DNA from: Ophiosphaerella korrae
Lineage: Eukaryota > Ascomycota > Dothideomycetes > Pleosporales > Phaeosphaeriaceae
Reading direction: 5' to 3'
DNA: 64,000 nt
Assembly (NCBI GenBank): GCA_028456385.1
Contig: JALNQF010000049.1
Span: 62,001-126,000, forward strand
The translations under genes were made by a program, and so were the position numbers. Below the pieces are notes generated by a model. That model was given only the letters and a program-made list of their open reading frames with translations. It searched no databases and was not told the origin of the DNA. Of this stretch, positions 1-11,903 are shown piece by piece (positions within the stretch are counted from its first letter, which is position 1; every line of letters begins with the position of its first letter).

Positions 1-2633
1 CCCCAGCCATCCCTACTATCTTCCCACCCCCACACATCAGCAGCAACAACAGCCACAGCAGCAGCCGCAAGCGTCACATGCGGCCGCGCTCAACCTCAAC
101 GGTGCCCTTGACCCGGCGCTGGAGCAGACGTCGCCGACCGGCCCAGAAGCATCGCACGACGATGACGACGACGAGCACGAGCACGAGCACGAGCACGACG
201 ACGATGGCGACCACCACGCCACGCCTGCGTCTGCCAAATCCCCAGGCGACCTCAAGCGCCCTCGGGCCTGCGATTCGTGCCGCGGCCTCAAGGTGCGCTG
301 CGACCAGGAACGACCAGACGTGTCGTGCAAGCGCTGCGCAAAAGCAGGCCGCCCATGCATCACAACACCCCCCACCCGCAAGCGACAGAAGAAGGCCGAC
401 AGCCGTGTTGCCGAGCTCGAGCGCAAGATCGATGCCCTGACCGCAACCCTCCATGCCCAAAAGACAGGTGCGCCCGACCTGAGGCAGGTTGGCAGCCCTC
501 TGCAGCACGAAAGCAACAGCGCCTCCGTGGCCGCAATGCACCAGCCAGCCTTTCGCCTAGGCGCTCCGGCTCAGGACTGGGGAAGCCCTACCGCCACCAG
601 GTACTCCGAGGTCCCACCTGGCTACGGCCCAGCCCAAACCTTCCAGCGTGGCCCAGATGCCAAGCGCCGAAAGCTCGACGGCAACAGCCATGCTACCATC
701 CCGGAGGATATGGACGCCATCCATCGCGATCTGGCAGAAAACCCCGAGATGAAACGCACTGGCAACAGCCGCATCCATTCCGACCACTCGCACATCAATC
801 CCCTAATCGATAGCCTTATGACTCCAGAGGTCGCTGAGCGCGTCTTCATCCGCTATGTAGATGACATCTGTCCGCATTTCCCTGCAGTCCCCTTTCTCCC
901 AGGCACTACTGCTTCGGAGATCCGTGAAAAGAAGCCCCTGTTATTCCTTGCCCTCCTCGCCGGATCATCCCATGGAAGTACGGAACAACTCGTGTCACCA
1001 AATGTGCAACGCGAGCTCACAAAGCTACTGAAGGATCAACTTGCAGACGTGATATGGCGAAACGGAGAAAAGTCCCTCGAGATTGTTCAAGCCTTGCAGG
1101 TAGCCGTGTTGTGGTATCGCCCTCCATTACACTTTGAACAACACAACTTCTACATGATGGTCAACTGCGCTGCCGTTATGGCTTTAGATCTTGGCCTAGG
1201 CAGGAAGGCCACCCCCAATGTCATGAAGCTATCAATTGGCCCATTTCGTCGATATCACCCGAATTCTAGCAGCATTGAAGCTCGGCGGACCTTCCTGGTC
1301 TGTTATTATCTGTGTATGAGCATCACCATGGTGCTGCGCCGCCCCATCCTGTTGCGATGGACAAAGTATATGGAGGAGAGCGTCGCCATACTAGAAACTT
1401 CGCCTGATGCCCTGCCATCTGATAAGCTACTTTGCCAGCAAGTCAAAATGGCTCATATCGGAGAGACCATATCCGTCCAGTTTTGCATGGACGATCCTTC
1501 CATAGAAGTTGCTATATCTGAACCAAAAGTCATCTACGCCTTGAAGGTCTTTGAGAAAGAACTCGAGCAACTTCGAGAAGAGAATGCTAAGTCCGGCCAA
1601 GTAGATCGTAAGTGTGATACATTACCGCTACTGATTTCATACTCATCAACTGCCAGCAACCCTACGACTAGCCGAGCACGTCACAAATTTGTACCTCCAC
1701 GAAATAGCTCTGCATAGAGACCATGGTACCACAGACCTACAACCACCATTCCTGGAAGAATCTTTATCAGCCGGAGTAAAAAAAGATGTTCCAATTATTG
1801 GCCCCGCACATATTGGCGCCCTTAGCGAATGTTTGGCGGCCACACATGGTATTCTAAATACAATTTTAAGCATACAACTTGATGTGCTTTTGACATTACC
1901 AGTCATCTTTTGTGAGCTTAACTTCTTGCTTTTCTCTCGCAACCCTAATCACGCCACAGGTGTTCGCGCAATTTACGCTATCGTATGTCTCATGAAAATG
2001 TGGGTATCAGTTACCAGCTCTGGCGAAATCGGCAGTATCATCAAGAAAGAACATCTCGAAATCGAGACATACACCGAACGATTGGTGGCCATGTTTAATG
2101 CCATCGTCTCACGCGACAACCAGTCTCCGCACGGCAAATTTTATTTCGTAGCGAAGCGACTACAGGAACGATTCACACACATTAAAGAAAGCACTACCAA
2201 GGATCAAGGCGAGAACGAGTATAACTCCCCCCACCAATCCAGTGATACCTCGAAGAGGCCATCGCGCCAATCCTCTATCAACCAAACCCCACTACACCTG
2301 TTATCCGAGGTCGCAATGGGAAGCAGTAACACCCCACAGCAACAATCTCAGGCTCAATCTCATGCTCGCTCCCAGCAACAAGCGCAGGCAGCACTACAAG
2401 CTGCGCACCATGCACAGCAACCATTGCAACAAAGCTGGTATCCTGGTATGCCAGCACCATTGGTTGAACCTGCAGGGCTGCATCAAGTCAACTTTGATCT
2501 CAATTTCGACTTTACGCAATTCGATCTAGGCATAGGATCGGATGCTGACTTATCGGCATTGTTCATTCCAGACGCCGTCATGTGGCACTATACGGCGACA
2601 GATCCGCATTTGCAAAATTTTAGTAGGTTTTAG
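1..2633 (+). CDS. Zn2Cys6 transcription factor, 5' end outside window
   Basis: Fungal binuclear-zinc-cluster regulator, open from the first bases in frame 2, so its start lies to the left. Predicted exons are <2..1607, 1657..1911 and 1960..2633. Reading order: a Gln/Pro-rich stretch, an Asp/Glu/His tract (about 160-225), then the zinc cluster with cysteines spaced CX2CX6CX8CX2CX6C (about 269-358), a basic linker and a short coiled coil (RVAELERKIDALTATL). A fungal-specific transcription factor domain follows (FYMMVNCAAVMALDLGLGRK), then a Gln/His-rich tail. The second intron is 48 nt, keeps frame and has no stop, so it could be retained; removing it restores the usual hydrophobic helix. Overall pattern resembles the War1/Leu3-like group, but I cannot name an orthologue. 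Nuclear DNA-binding role is family knowledge; its targets are unknown. Confidence 0.88.
173..196 (+). repeat. (GAGCAC)4 hexanucleotide repeat
   Basis: Four perfect tandem copies inside the regulator gene, encoding alternating Glu-His between two Asp runs just before the zinc cluster. Confidence 0.9.
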
Positions 2634-3201
2634 GAAGTTGGTCCTAACTTAGCATACCTTCTACAACACATTAACGTGTCGAATGTTTGCCAGTGAATAA
2701 CGTTCTAGAATCACTGTCCGGACCAGCACGTATGCCGTTGTTGCAGTGTGGCCGAGAATTCATATATTATTGAGCTTATCCAACTAAGGCGGTAGTCGAC
2801 GTCCTTCAACGTCATTCGGAGGTAAGACAAGCCCGAATAGCTCTCCCGCTCCCACAATCAATACACTGAAACATTGACATAAAGCAGCGGCTGCACCTCT
2901 CAGATAACTTCTCCTAAAGTTTGCATACAATATGTACCTGTTACTAGGTCCAGTAAATACAGATTTAACGAAACATTCGGTAGCCCAAAGGCCTGACCGA
3001 ATATGTGAGTGGGTCTCTCATCCGCAGGTACACTAAGCATTGAGTAAACAGTGATTACGACCGGACAGTCTATTTACGGTGTTAGGTGTTTAATCGAAAA
3101 TGCTATACTGTTCTGGTACACAACTTCTAGTCCCTACATTGAGAAAAACTCTCATCTCCTAATTATCCAACCACTACTTTATTTGTCTCAATTCTACAAT
3201 T
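2634..3201. other. Intergenic, nothing recognised
   Basis: 568 bp between the Zn2Cys6 gene and the SDR gene. It holds the regulator's 3' UTR and the SDR promoter. I see no further gene or repeat. Confidence 0.6.
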
Positions 3202-3936
3202 ATGCCCTCGGCTAAACCTTTTATTGGCAAGGTTGCCCTCATCACTGGCGCCTCTAAGGGAATTGGCGCCGCTACCGACGTCAAACTTGCATCACTTGAT
3301 GCCAAAGTCGTAGTCAACTACTCTTCCGACTCCCAATCGGCCGAAGAATTGGTACAGAAGATTGGCACGAGAAACGCAGGGAAGCTCGATGAGATACAAG
3401 CCATGATCCAAGAGGCGGTAGCCCGGGGAGGGAGAATTGACATCCCGATCCCCAACGCTGCAATTCCGAACCTCAAAACTCTCACCAGAACAACAGAGGC
3501 AGATTTCGATGCAACTTACAGCGTCAACGTCAAAGGACCTTATTTCCTTGTCCAAGCCGCTCTACCATACCTCCGTCCTGGCTCTTCTGTAATCCTCATA
3601 TCTACCTCGCTCTGTGCATCAAGCACTGTTACTCCAAACTACCTCCTATACACGTCATCTGAAGGCACAATTGAGCAAATGACTCGCATCTTAGCCAAAG
3701 ACTTGGGCACGAAAGGGGTCAGTGTGAATGCCATAGCACCAGGTCCGACAGGCACGGACATGTTCTTTGAGGGCAAGATGCAACAACTAGTAGATATGAT
3801 TGCGAAATCAAATTCGTATGGGAGGTTAGAAAAACCGGAGGAAATTGCAGTCACAATTATGTGCCTTGTAGACCAAGGGGGAAGTTGGGTGAATGGGCAA
3901 ATTTTGAGAGTTAAAGGTGGAATGACCGTGGGATGA
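3202..3936 (+). CDS. Short-chain dehydrogenase/reductase with altered active site
   Basis: Single-exon, 244-residue classical SDR. The Rossmann glycine motif TGASKGIG is at residues 15-22, the NAG-type motif is N85-A86-A87, the catalytic serine region ISTS is at 133-136 and the Tyr is Y150. The expected YxxxK reads YTSSE, so the lysine that orients NAD(P)H and lowers the Tyr pKa is Glu154 (GAA at 3661-3663). About six residues also appear missing after residue 57, where relatives carry the Asp that contacts the adenine ring. The frame is otherwise intact and ends with a normal C-terminal GQILRVKGGM. It may be catalytically dead, neofunctionalised or an early pseudogene. Family assignment is secure; substrate is unknown. 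Confidence 0.85.
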   Translation: MPSAKPFIGKVALITGASKGIGAATDVKLASLDAKVVVNYSSDSQSAEELVQKIGTRNAGKLDEIQAMIQEAVARGGRIDIPIPNAAIPNLKTLTRTTEADFDATYSVNVKGPYFLVQAALPYLRPGSSVILISTSLCASSTVTPNYLLYTSSEGTIEQMTRILAKDLGTKGVSVNAIAPGPTGTDMFFEGKMQQLVDMIAKSNSYGRLEKPEEIAVTIMCLVDQGGSWVNGQILRVKGGMTVG

Positions 3937-5078
3937 GTGGAAGACCACAGAACATTGTCGCTTGTTGTTAATCATAGTTAGTTTGTTATTGACAGATCAA
4001 TGGTCTCCGCTTTGAGTCGTCCGAATCATGAAAGCATTTCACCTGGCCTTTATCAATGGGCAAAGCCAATCGTCACGAACACCTGTGTAACTAGGTAGAA
4101 ATACATATGCCGTGTCATGCTAACACCCTTTTTCCAATAAGTCCGAAAACCCAAGGATGTCTACGCTAGGTAACTCGAGGTCAGATCTCGTGTGCAATCA
4201 CGCAAACTTGTTCCTACGGACACAAGATGGTACATGGGTTTTAGATTATCAATATGGAGAGACTAGGATCACTCCGATAGTAAATAGCCTTTGCAGGAAA
4301 TAGAAGGTGTCGATGAGGAAGACGTGGTGAAGGTGCAAAGAGATCGGAACTCAGCCAGATCAGCCTCGGGCCGCTTTCCAACTTAGGTCAACGATCCGCC
4401 CTGCTACTACCTCTGGACAACGGACGCGAAAGCCCGTACACCATGACGGAAGCTTTCTACTATTGCTTGTCATCAGGTAGTAAGCAAAGAAGCCTTTGGC
4501 AAGAACACAAGAACCTACTTTTCAGGTAGCCTTTTCACGTACCATGCTGGGTTGATTTTTACCCTGTCATCCGCCGCGAGACTACGTTTTGTCCAATTCA
4601 GACACCCTCGAGGGGGAGCGGAGTAGGGTATCAAGCCCCAGAACAAGCAACTCAAGCCCTGTAGAATCCTTGTGCAACCCCTGTATTTGATGTCTAATCA
4701 ACCATCACATAGGGCTTCCCCGCGCTTCACATCCTCTGCGATGATCGACCGTGGGTCAAGACCATGCTCATTAACAATGACACCCCAACCCGTATGGAGA
4801 CAAAACCGACGCGCATACAAGAAATCCCGATATTGACCTGCCGTATTCGAGTGTCACTATGGCGGCGACGTTACCTAGGCAGCATGTGCAAACCACCAGA
4901 CACGCCTCGCAGGTAACAATTGGAGGAAATATTCGCCGCTTCAGTCACGCGTGCTGGAATAAACCCGAAAACGAGTAGTTTGGAAAAATGGATCAAGGTG
5001 AGAATATATCAAACCAAAAACTAAGCAGTTTAAAAGCTCACGATGTGCGAGTATATTGCTTACGAGAAGTAATTGAAT
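3937..5078. other. Intergenic, nothing recognised
   Basis: About 1.1 kb of unique-looking sequence ahead of the arabinofuranosidase gene, presumably its promoter. No convincing open frame or repeat seen. Confidence 0.55.
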
Positions 5079-6611
5079 ATGTCCTCCCAATCAAGTTTCC
5101 ACCGCGCCTGTGTACTCGCATTTGCACTTGTGACTAGCCCCTTAGTCGCGGGAGGGCCCTGCGACCTTTACTCTTCAGGTGGTACGCCCTGTATTGCCGC
5201 GCACAGCACTACTCGCGCTCTCTATAGTGCCTACGCTGGCTCGCTTTACCAACTGCGACGCGGCTCCGACAATGCCCTAACCACGATTACTCCGCTATCC
5301 GCTGGCGGTGTCGCTAATGCTGCTGCCCAAGACTCGTTCTGTGCTAGGACGACATGTGTTATTACTATCATATACGACCAATCTGGTCGCGGTAATCACC
5401 TCACTCAAGCTCCACCTGGCGGAGCAGCAAGCGGCCCAGAAGCCAATGGCTACGACAACTTGGCCAGTGCGATTGGCGCACCAGTCACACTGAATGGCCA
5501 AAAGGCTTATGGTGTCTTTATCTCGCCTGGCACAGGTTACAGGAACAATGCTGCAAAGGGAACAGCTACGGAAGACCAGGCCCAAGGCATGTATGCTGTA
5601 TTTGACGGAACCCATTACAACGGGGGCTGTTGCTTTGACTACGGAAATGCTGAGACTAACAATCTTGATACTGGCAATGGACACATGGAGGCTATTTACT
5701 ATGGCGATAACACCGTGTGGGGAAGCGGATCTGGTTCGGGTCCATGGATTATGGCAGATCTAGAAAATGGCTTATTCTCAGGTATCAGCCCAAAGAATAA
5801 CGCTGGCGACCCATCCCTCTCTTATCGATTTGTTACTGCCGTGATCAAAGGCGGGCCGAACAAATGGGCAATTCGGGGGGCCAACTCTGCCTCAGGCTCC
5901 TTATCAACCTTTTATAATGGCGCACGCCCCAGTGTAAGTGGGTACAATCCGATGAGTAAAGAGGGTGCTATCCTGCTCGGCATTGGTGGCGACAACAGTA
6001 TTAGTGGCCAGGGCACCTTTTATGAGGGTGTGATGACGTCCGGGTATCCGTCTGATGCCACAGAGAATGCTGTGCAAGCTGATATTGTGGCCGCCAAATA
6101 CGCTACCACGTCGTTGATTAGCGGACCAGTCCTTGCCGTTGGTTCATCAATCTCTCTACGAGCCACCTCGGCCTGCTGCACGACACGCTACCTCGCACAC
6201 ACCGGGTCCACAGTGAACACGCAAGTCGTTTCATCATCCAGCAGCACTAGTCTCAAGCAACAAGCCAGCTGGATTGTTCGTTCTGGCCTGGCCAACAGTG
6301 CCTGTGTTTCTTTCGAATCTAAGGATACTGCTGGGAGCTACCTACGACACTTCAACTTCGTGCTCCAACTCGCTGCCAATGACGGTAGCAAGCAGTTCCG
6401 TGAGGATGCCACATTCTGCCCACAGGCCGGTTTGAACGGTCAAGGCAATTCAATCCTTGCATGGGGGTATCCCACCCGCTATTTCCGGCATTATAACAAC
6501 GTGACGTACATCGCGAGTAACGGGGGTAACCCTAATCCTAACCGCGAATTCGATGCTACCGCCTTATTCAACGATGACGCGAGCTGGGTAGTCAGCACCA
6601 GTCTGGCCTAA
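5079..6611 (+). CDS. abfB: Secreted alpha-L-arabinofuranosidase, GH54 + CBM42
   Basis: Intronless, 510 residues, releasing terminal arabinose from arabinoxylan and arabinan. The first ATG is at 5079; a signal peptide (ACVLAFALVTSPLVAG) precedes the mature start GPCDLY, which matches mature fungal AbfB proteins. The GH54 domain covers roughly residues 27-345 and the arabinose-binding CBM42 (beta-trefoil) the rest. By alignment from memory with the Aspergillus enzyme, the nucleophile is Glu229 (ADLENGLFSG) and the acid/base Asp305 (GIGGDNSISGQGTFYEG). The adjacent Cys pair in NGGCCFDYG is the conserved vicinal disulfide. Length is normal for the family. The feruloyl esterase gene 1.5 kb downstream acts on the same polymer. 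Confidence 0.96.
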   Translation: MSSQSSFHRACVLAFALVTSPLVAGGPCDLYSSGGTPCIAAHSTTRALYSAYAGSLYQLRRGSDNALTTITPLSAGGVANAAAQDSFCARTTCVITIIYDQSGRGNHLTQAPPGGAASGPEANGYDNLASAIGAPVTLNGQKAYGVFISPGTGYRNNAAKGTATEDQAQGMYAVFDGTHYNGGCCFDYGNAETNNLDTGNGHMEAIYYGDNTVWGSGSGSGPWIMADLENGLFSGISPKNNAGDPSLSYRFVTAVIKGGPNKWAIRGANSASGSLSTFYNGARPSVSGYNPMSKEGAILLGIGGDNSISGQGTFYEGVMTSGYPSDATENAVQADIVAAKYATTSLISGPVLAVGSSISLRATSACCTTRYLAHTGSTVNTQVVSSSSSTSLKQQASWIVRSGLANSACVSFESKDTAGSYLRHFNFVLQLAANDGSKQFREDATFCPQAGLNGQGNSILAWGYPTRYFRHYNNVTYIASNGGNPNPNREFDATALFNDDASWVVSTSLA

Positions 6612-8100
6612 TCCTCGTCCAAGATTTAGTGAAGGATCTGCACTGGTTGTGTCTCGCTCATATCTTTTTTTTTTTACAAGCATGTGGTGTATAAGGGTGC
6701 TTTTCAGGTTATCATGGTATACGCCAGAATTTATAAGACTTTTAATAGATCCTCATTGTTTCAATTTGAAATGCTTCATTGAGTGACCTAAGAATAAAGT
6801 AAATTACTTTGATCTTACTAGGCTTTCCAAGACGGTCATCAAGACTTCGATGACGAAAAAAAGAATCTGCGACTGCTAGTGAGGCTGAAATAGAACACCT
6901 TTGAACCGTTTAACTCTGTAGGGGAGTGGTTGGTGTCGCCCCATTGACTATGCCAAGATGAGTGGGTTGGCAAGTTGCCGAATTGGCCAATTAGACCGAG
7001 CGATCCAAACAAAGATTTCAAAGTAAACGCACCCATACCTTCCATTTCAGAACGAATGGATATAAGTTGCACTGCCTCTATTTCATAAAAGTGCGTTCTA
7101 AGAAACTATCGAGATATACGATCCAATCGTGAGGGCAACGCAAAAACAAGAACCTATCTGTCCTTCCAGTTTACCAACGGGCTTCTCGCATATCAATGGA
7201 AAAGAAGTATCAATAAATTTTATGAAAGTGGTTAGAATGATGATAAATAAAAGGAAGATGATTACCTGTTTACGTTGTTATGAACTATATCAGAAGCATT
7301 TTAAACTGTACATCTTCTTGATGTCCAAGGCCAAAATTCATATTAGAATAGGATACGTCCTTAGCGAGGCAATACAAACATTGACTGTCCAATATATGAT
7401 CTGTATCTCAATTAGATTTTGGAACTTCACTCTACCAGAAGCGTTGGTGGAAGATAGTCAGATTTTATTTTCGAGAATTTTTATTGATGATTTTTGCCGT
7501 GGGCCAATGCCTACCTAGTCATGCGCTCTAAATGAAAACAGTAGTGTCTGTCAAGGGTTGCGCGTGGCGCATGTTGTTCCGTCGATCTCGAGGAACTGGA
7601 GCAAAGTGTTCCCCGCATTATTTTAATTGCCGGGCATTTGATAAGGACGAGCTTCTTCACTATTGCTAGAACAGGACTAAGAGGTTTCATCTTCCAAACA
7701 AATTGATAACAAAGCTAGCCGTATTTGTGTCAGTGGCTAATATCTCTTTTTTCCGAAACGGCTTGTTTCTCCTAGGTCCACAAATCTTTGACCTCTTGCC
7801 CATGTCAAATCATCAATTTGGAGTTACTTGGAGTGGTTTCCCTGGTCTATGAGTCGGGGTGGACTGTTGAGCCTATCGAAACGCTCCCCTCAATTGGCGC
7901 GAATGGCTGGCAATTTCCGCAGGGGCGCTGTATAATGCATATTGCCTCTAACGTCGTCTAGGTATAAGGATTATCTGGTGATGTAGGGAGGTAGGGTGAT
8001 AGGCACAAGTAAAAGCTATAAGAGATGCTATTGGGCTCATTGCCTGAGTATCTGGTATACTCGACGTGCTTCGTGGTAAAAGGTTTCAGCCTTATTCACT
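6612..8100. other. Intergenic, AT-rich centre, no gene supported
   Basis: About 1.5 kb. The middle (about 7080-7520) is AT-rich and contains a 129-codon open frame on the plus strand without family features or coding bias, so it is not called. The last 100 bp carry the esterase promoter. Confidence 0.55.
8017..8024 (+). promoter_or_regulatory. TATA-like box of the feruloyl esterase gene
   Basis: TATAAGAG, 77 bp upstream of the predicted ATG at 8101. Sequence and spacing fit a core promoter; not otherwise supported. Confidence 0.4.
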
Positions 8101-9057
8101 ATGGTTTCTTTGAACTCTCTCCTCCTTGCGGTCTCCGTGGCAGTTGGTGGCGTTACTAGCCGTCCAAGCTTTGACACTTCTTGTAAGTTGAATGGACTGT
8201 CCACAGATATGTTGATCTAATATCCATTGTCTCTAGCTATTGAGGCTAGGCAAAGCACTCGGTCCGCTGGCTGTGGAAAGACGGCCACAGCGTCTGGTAC
8301 GAAAACCATCAACGTTGCTGGCCAGAACCGACAGTATATCGTTCGCGTACCTAACGGTTACGATAAGGATAAGGCATACAAGTTGATTTTTGGCTTCCAT
8401 TGGGTTGGCGGCACTATGAATGACGTTGCAATTGGCGGTACGGACAAAGAAAAGTGGGCTTATTACGGCATGCAGCGTGTGGGCAACGAGAGTGCTATTC
8501 TGGTTGCGCCGCAAGGCATTTCTAATGGATGGGCCAATTCTGGCGGCAATGACATCGCCTTCACAAGTGCAATGGTCAAAGCTATCGAGTCGGAGCTCTG
8601 CATCGACCAGAAGCAGCGATTTTCCATTGGGTTCTCCTACGGCGGCTCCATGTCGTACTCGATCGCCTGCTCGCTCGCGAAAGACTTCAAAGGCGTAGCC
8701 GTCATCTCAGGTGGTCAACTAAGCGGCTGCTCTGGTGGCAATGACCCTATTGCTTACATGGGAATTCACGGCGTCAGTGATGGCACGCTAAATATTGCGG
8801 GTGGCCGAGGACTGCGCGACAGGTTTGTCAAGAACAATGGATGCACGCAAGCGAGCCCCAAGGAACCATCGGCAGGAAGCAAAACACATGTCAAGACCGA
8901 CTACACGGGATGCAAGCCTGGCTATCCTGTATCATGGATTGCGTTTGATGGAGGCCATTATCCGGGCGCAGTTGATGGGCAGGGTGAGAGTGGGGCCAAA
9001 TCGTACGTGCCTGGAGAGATTATCAATTTCTTCAATAAGGCGGTGGCTGGAGGGTAG
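8101..9057 (+). CDS. Secreted feruloyl esterase-like alpha/beta hydrolase (CE1)
   Basis: Two exons, 8101..8182 and 8237..9057, give 300 residues. Exon 1 supplies the ATG and signal peptide (LLLAVSVAVGGVTS); the 54-nt intron ends in TCTCTAG. The mature protein resembles type C/D fungal feruloyl esterases: an early GCGK segment, RVPNGYDKDKAYKLIFGFHW around the oxyanion region, the nucleophile elbow GFSYG with Ser161, Asp209 in HGVSDGTLN and His268 in DGGHYPG. It would hydrolyse ferulate esters linking arabinoxylan or pectin chains outside the cell. No carbohydrate-binding module is present. Acetyl-xylan esterase activity is a possible alternative. Confidence 0.9.
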
Positions 9058-9304
9058 GTAGAAGTAAGTGTAGAGCACAATTGCCAGCGTCATGATCATT
9101 CTCTCGATATCACGTGCAGTTCATGTTCATTCCGGAAGTCAGAGGGGAACGTCGGACTTCGGAATTGAAATGGGTGGCGGAGTAAATGGCGGAAAGTGAA
9201 CCCTGCATGACTTCGCCGCTAGGAGCGACATGCGGGGTGTGCTTATCACGTTAACCCAGACTTCAAGCTTCCACTGTGCACACTCCCCTTCACGGCTTTG
9301 TGAG

Positions 9305-9312
9305 TATTTAAG
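9305..9312 (+). promoter_or_regulatory. TATA-like box ahead of the MFS gene
   Basis: TATTTAAG 45 bp upstream of the ATG at 9357, in the 299-bp spacer after the esterase gene. The spacing is short for a fungal TATA box, so support is weak. Confidence 0.3.
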
Positions 9313-9356
9313 ACAGGAGTAGAGAGGAGCATGTGTCTTCTGCAACACGCTTCATT

Positions 9357-11342
9357 ATGCCAGAACACCGGTTGCCAGTTAAGCAATTGGTTATTCTTTG
9401 TACCTCGCCCTGCCATCGCCTGCATCACCACCAACCCGGCTAACTTCACCGCCAGCAATATGTCGCTTCGCAGAGCCGATAGCGCTCACCTCCGTGTTCC
9501 CATATGTTCCTGAGATGATGGAATCCTTTGGCGTCCCAGCGAATGATATTGCTCGCTGGGCCGGTGCCGTGTCTGCCGTTTTCTCCCTATGCCAGGCCTT
9601 TACCGGAATGCTATGGGGTGCTGCCTCTGATAAATATGGCCGGAAACCGACAATCCTCATGGGCCTGTTCAACACTATGTGGACCATGTTACTGTGGGGG
9701 TTTTCAATTAATCTGCCCATGGCCCTGACTGCCCGTGCCTTACAAGGCCTAGGAAATGGTAATGTTGGCATCCTGAGAACCACCGTTGCCGAGTTATGCC
9801 CTTGGAAAGAATTACAGCCTCGCGCTTTCTCTTTGATGCCGCTGGTATATACCGTTGGCGCCATCATTGGCCCCACAGTTGGTGGAGCTCTGTCGAATCC
9901 GCTTCGAGTCGACCCTCGCCTCCCCAGAGGACATGCTTTTCTCGAACGCTTCCCATACGCATTACCAAATATTGCAGCTGCTGGTTTTTTCACCATTGGT
10001 ATCATAGTTGGGTGGCTATTTCTCCAAGAAACCCTCGCAAGTAAGAAAAGTCACCAAGATCTTGGTCTTCGAACTGGAGCCAAAATCACCACCTTTGTGT
10101 GCAACACATTGGGCATCTCAAATAAGGAAAGCGGCTTCCAAGATGAGCGTGACCCCCTTCTCGGCCGACTGAAAGCCCCCAACGCCGAGACGGAACGTGA
10201 TCTAGGGGCTGCGTCCGAGATTCTTGAGAACGAAGCACCCAAAGTTCGAGATGTTCTAACTTACCAGACAACGCTAAATCTAGTTGTATATACCCTCCTA
10301 TCAACCTATATATTAGCCTATGATCAGGTATGCAAACTCATCATGCAACTCCCTTCGCTAACAACTTCAGATGATCCCTGTCTTTTTACATCACCCACGG
10401 CAGTCCCTAGATGACCCCAATGTCAAGCTTCCGCTGAAGTTCGCAGGCGGCTTCGGTATCGGCTCTCGTCGAATCGGCGCAATGTTCACAGTCTTTGCTG
10501 TATCGTCCACTCTGTGGCAATTTCTGCTCTTTCCCCCAATTGCGCGCTACCTCGGTGTACTTCGCTGCCTTCGTATCGCCTTCCTCATCTTCCCCCTAGT
10601 CTACTTTACCACTCCCTTCCTTAGTCTGATACCCGATCCAACTACACGGGAAGCAGCTATGGTTGGGTTATTAATGATTCGAGGCGTTGCGGGGACATTC
10701 GCTTTTCCCACTTCCACCATCATGCTCACAAATAGCGCATCCAGTCTACGTATTCTCGGTACTATCAATGGGCTCGCAACCAGTGTATCAGCTATAGGGC
10801 GCGCCACTGGTCCGGCGGTTAGTGGCGGGGTGTTCTCATGGGGCCTCAAGCGCGGATATATCATCATACCATTTTGGACACTCTCCGCTATTGCGCTGAT
10901 AGCATCTGTACCGACATGGTGGCTTGTTGAAGGGAAAGGCTTTGGGAATGATCCTGAATCAGATGAAGAAAGCGTCGAGTCCTCGGCAAGAAATGTAGAC
11001 GCAGAACAAGACATGGAACATCTCTCGCGTACAGCTGAGAACGACGCTGCACAATCAAAATCTGATTTTGGCGAACCAGCAAATCTGCTAAGCTACACAA
11101 GTACCCGGTCCAGTACAGCCATGTATTCAGATGACGAGATGGACGATGATGATGATTTGCTTGAGTGTAGGGAAAGTTCGAACCTCTTAGGTACAGCTAG
11201 AAGCCATTTGCAAGTTCGGAGAAGAAGTCATATTAGAAGATCTTCTGTACCCATTGGTATGGGACAAGGGTTCCGGCGATTCAGCTCAAATCTAGGTAGC
11301 ACGGGTGTAGGAGCAGCAGGGGCGAGCTGGGGTGGTAATTGA
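9357..11342 (+). CDS. Major facilitator superfamily transporter
   Basis: Three exons, 9357..9399, 9456..10327 and 10371..11342, give 628 residues. The first intron has an unusual GTACCT donor but a clear GGCTAAC branch site, and joins MPEHRLPVKQLVIL to ICRFAEPIALTSVFPYVPEM, the conserved start of this family. Motif A is recognisable as WGAASDKYGRKP, followed by GNGNVGILRT and FPYALPN; about 12 membrane segments split around a long cytosolic loop. The C-terminal 130 residues are hydrophilic and acidic. It resembles the YCR023C/ZIF-like group of fungal MFS proteins, whose substrates are mostly unknown. A vacuolar or plasma-membrane exporter is plausible; the substrate is not predictable. Confidence 0.9.
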
Positions 11343-11903
11343 CATGCTTGGTAGTAAAGTTAAGATCAAGAGCCGATGATTAGCGGAGAAAACGAATCAT
11401 TCGCAAATGATTGAGCGATAGGGATAGACCTTGACAGAAGTAATCGAAAACTAGATCCGTCTTGATCTCATTTTCATTACCTACGTGAATTGATTGTCTT
11501 CGTTAGTGAGAGCTGAATCTAAGGACCTTGCGTAGCGTACCTACCCACACCATCAAACATAAATACCGTAACAGTGGCCCTAGACATGTGTAGTTTCTAA
11601 GATCAAGGATATATGCTGTGGTGTAGTAGAACCGCACGTGATCGGTGAGGCTTAGGTCAGCAATGCGGCTCTGTGTGGACACCGATAAAGGATCGGATAG
11701 AGGAGATAGCCTCCGACACCAACTCGTCATGTAGCTACTCAACCTATATACTTCAACTCATCTCATCTCTCGCCGACTGCGGGTCGCTACCTGCCTCCTA
11801 CTTCTATGCGCATCCTAGTATGCCACAATGTTCTCAACAACCTAAAAACCAAAGAATGGTTATGTCTTTAGAAATTTTGTAGGGATGAGGAAGGTCTTTG
11901 TTC
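11343..11903. other. Intergenic, nothing recognised
   Basis: 561 bp between two convergent 3' ends. No gene or repeat seen. Confidence 0.55.

Noticed and set aside
7129..7518. 129-codon plus-strand open frame
   Set aside because: Lies in AT-rich DNA, shows no domain or signal, and its codon choice is unlike the neighbouring genes.
9391..10005. 204-codon minus-strand open frame opposite the MFS gene
   Set aside because: Shadow of a well-supported transporter exon; no family features.
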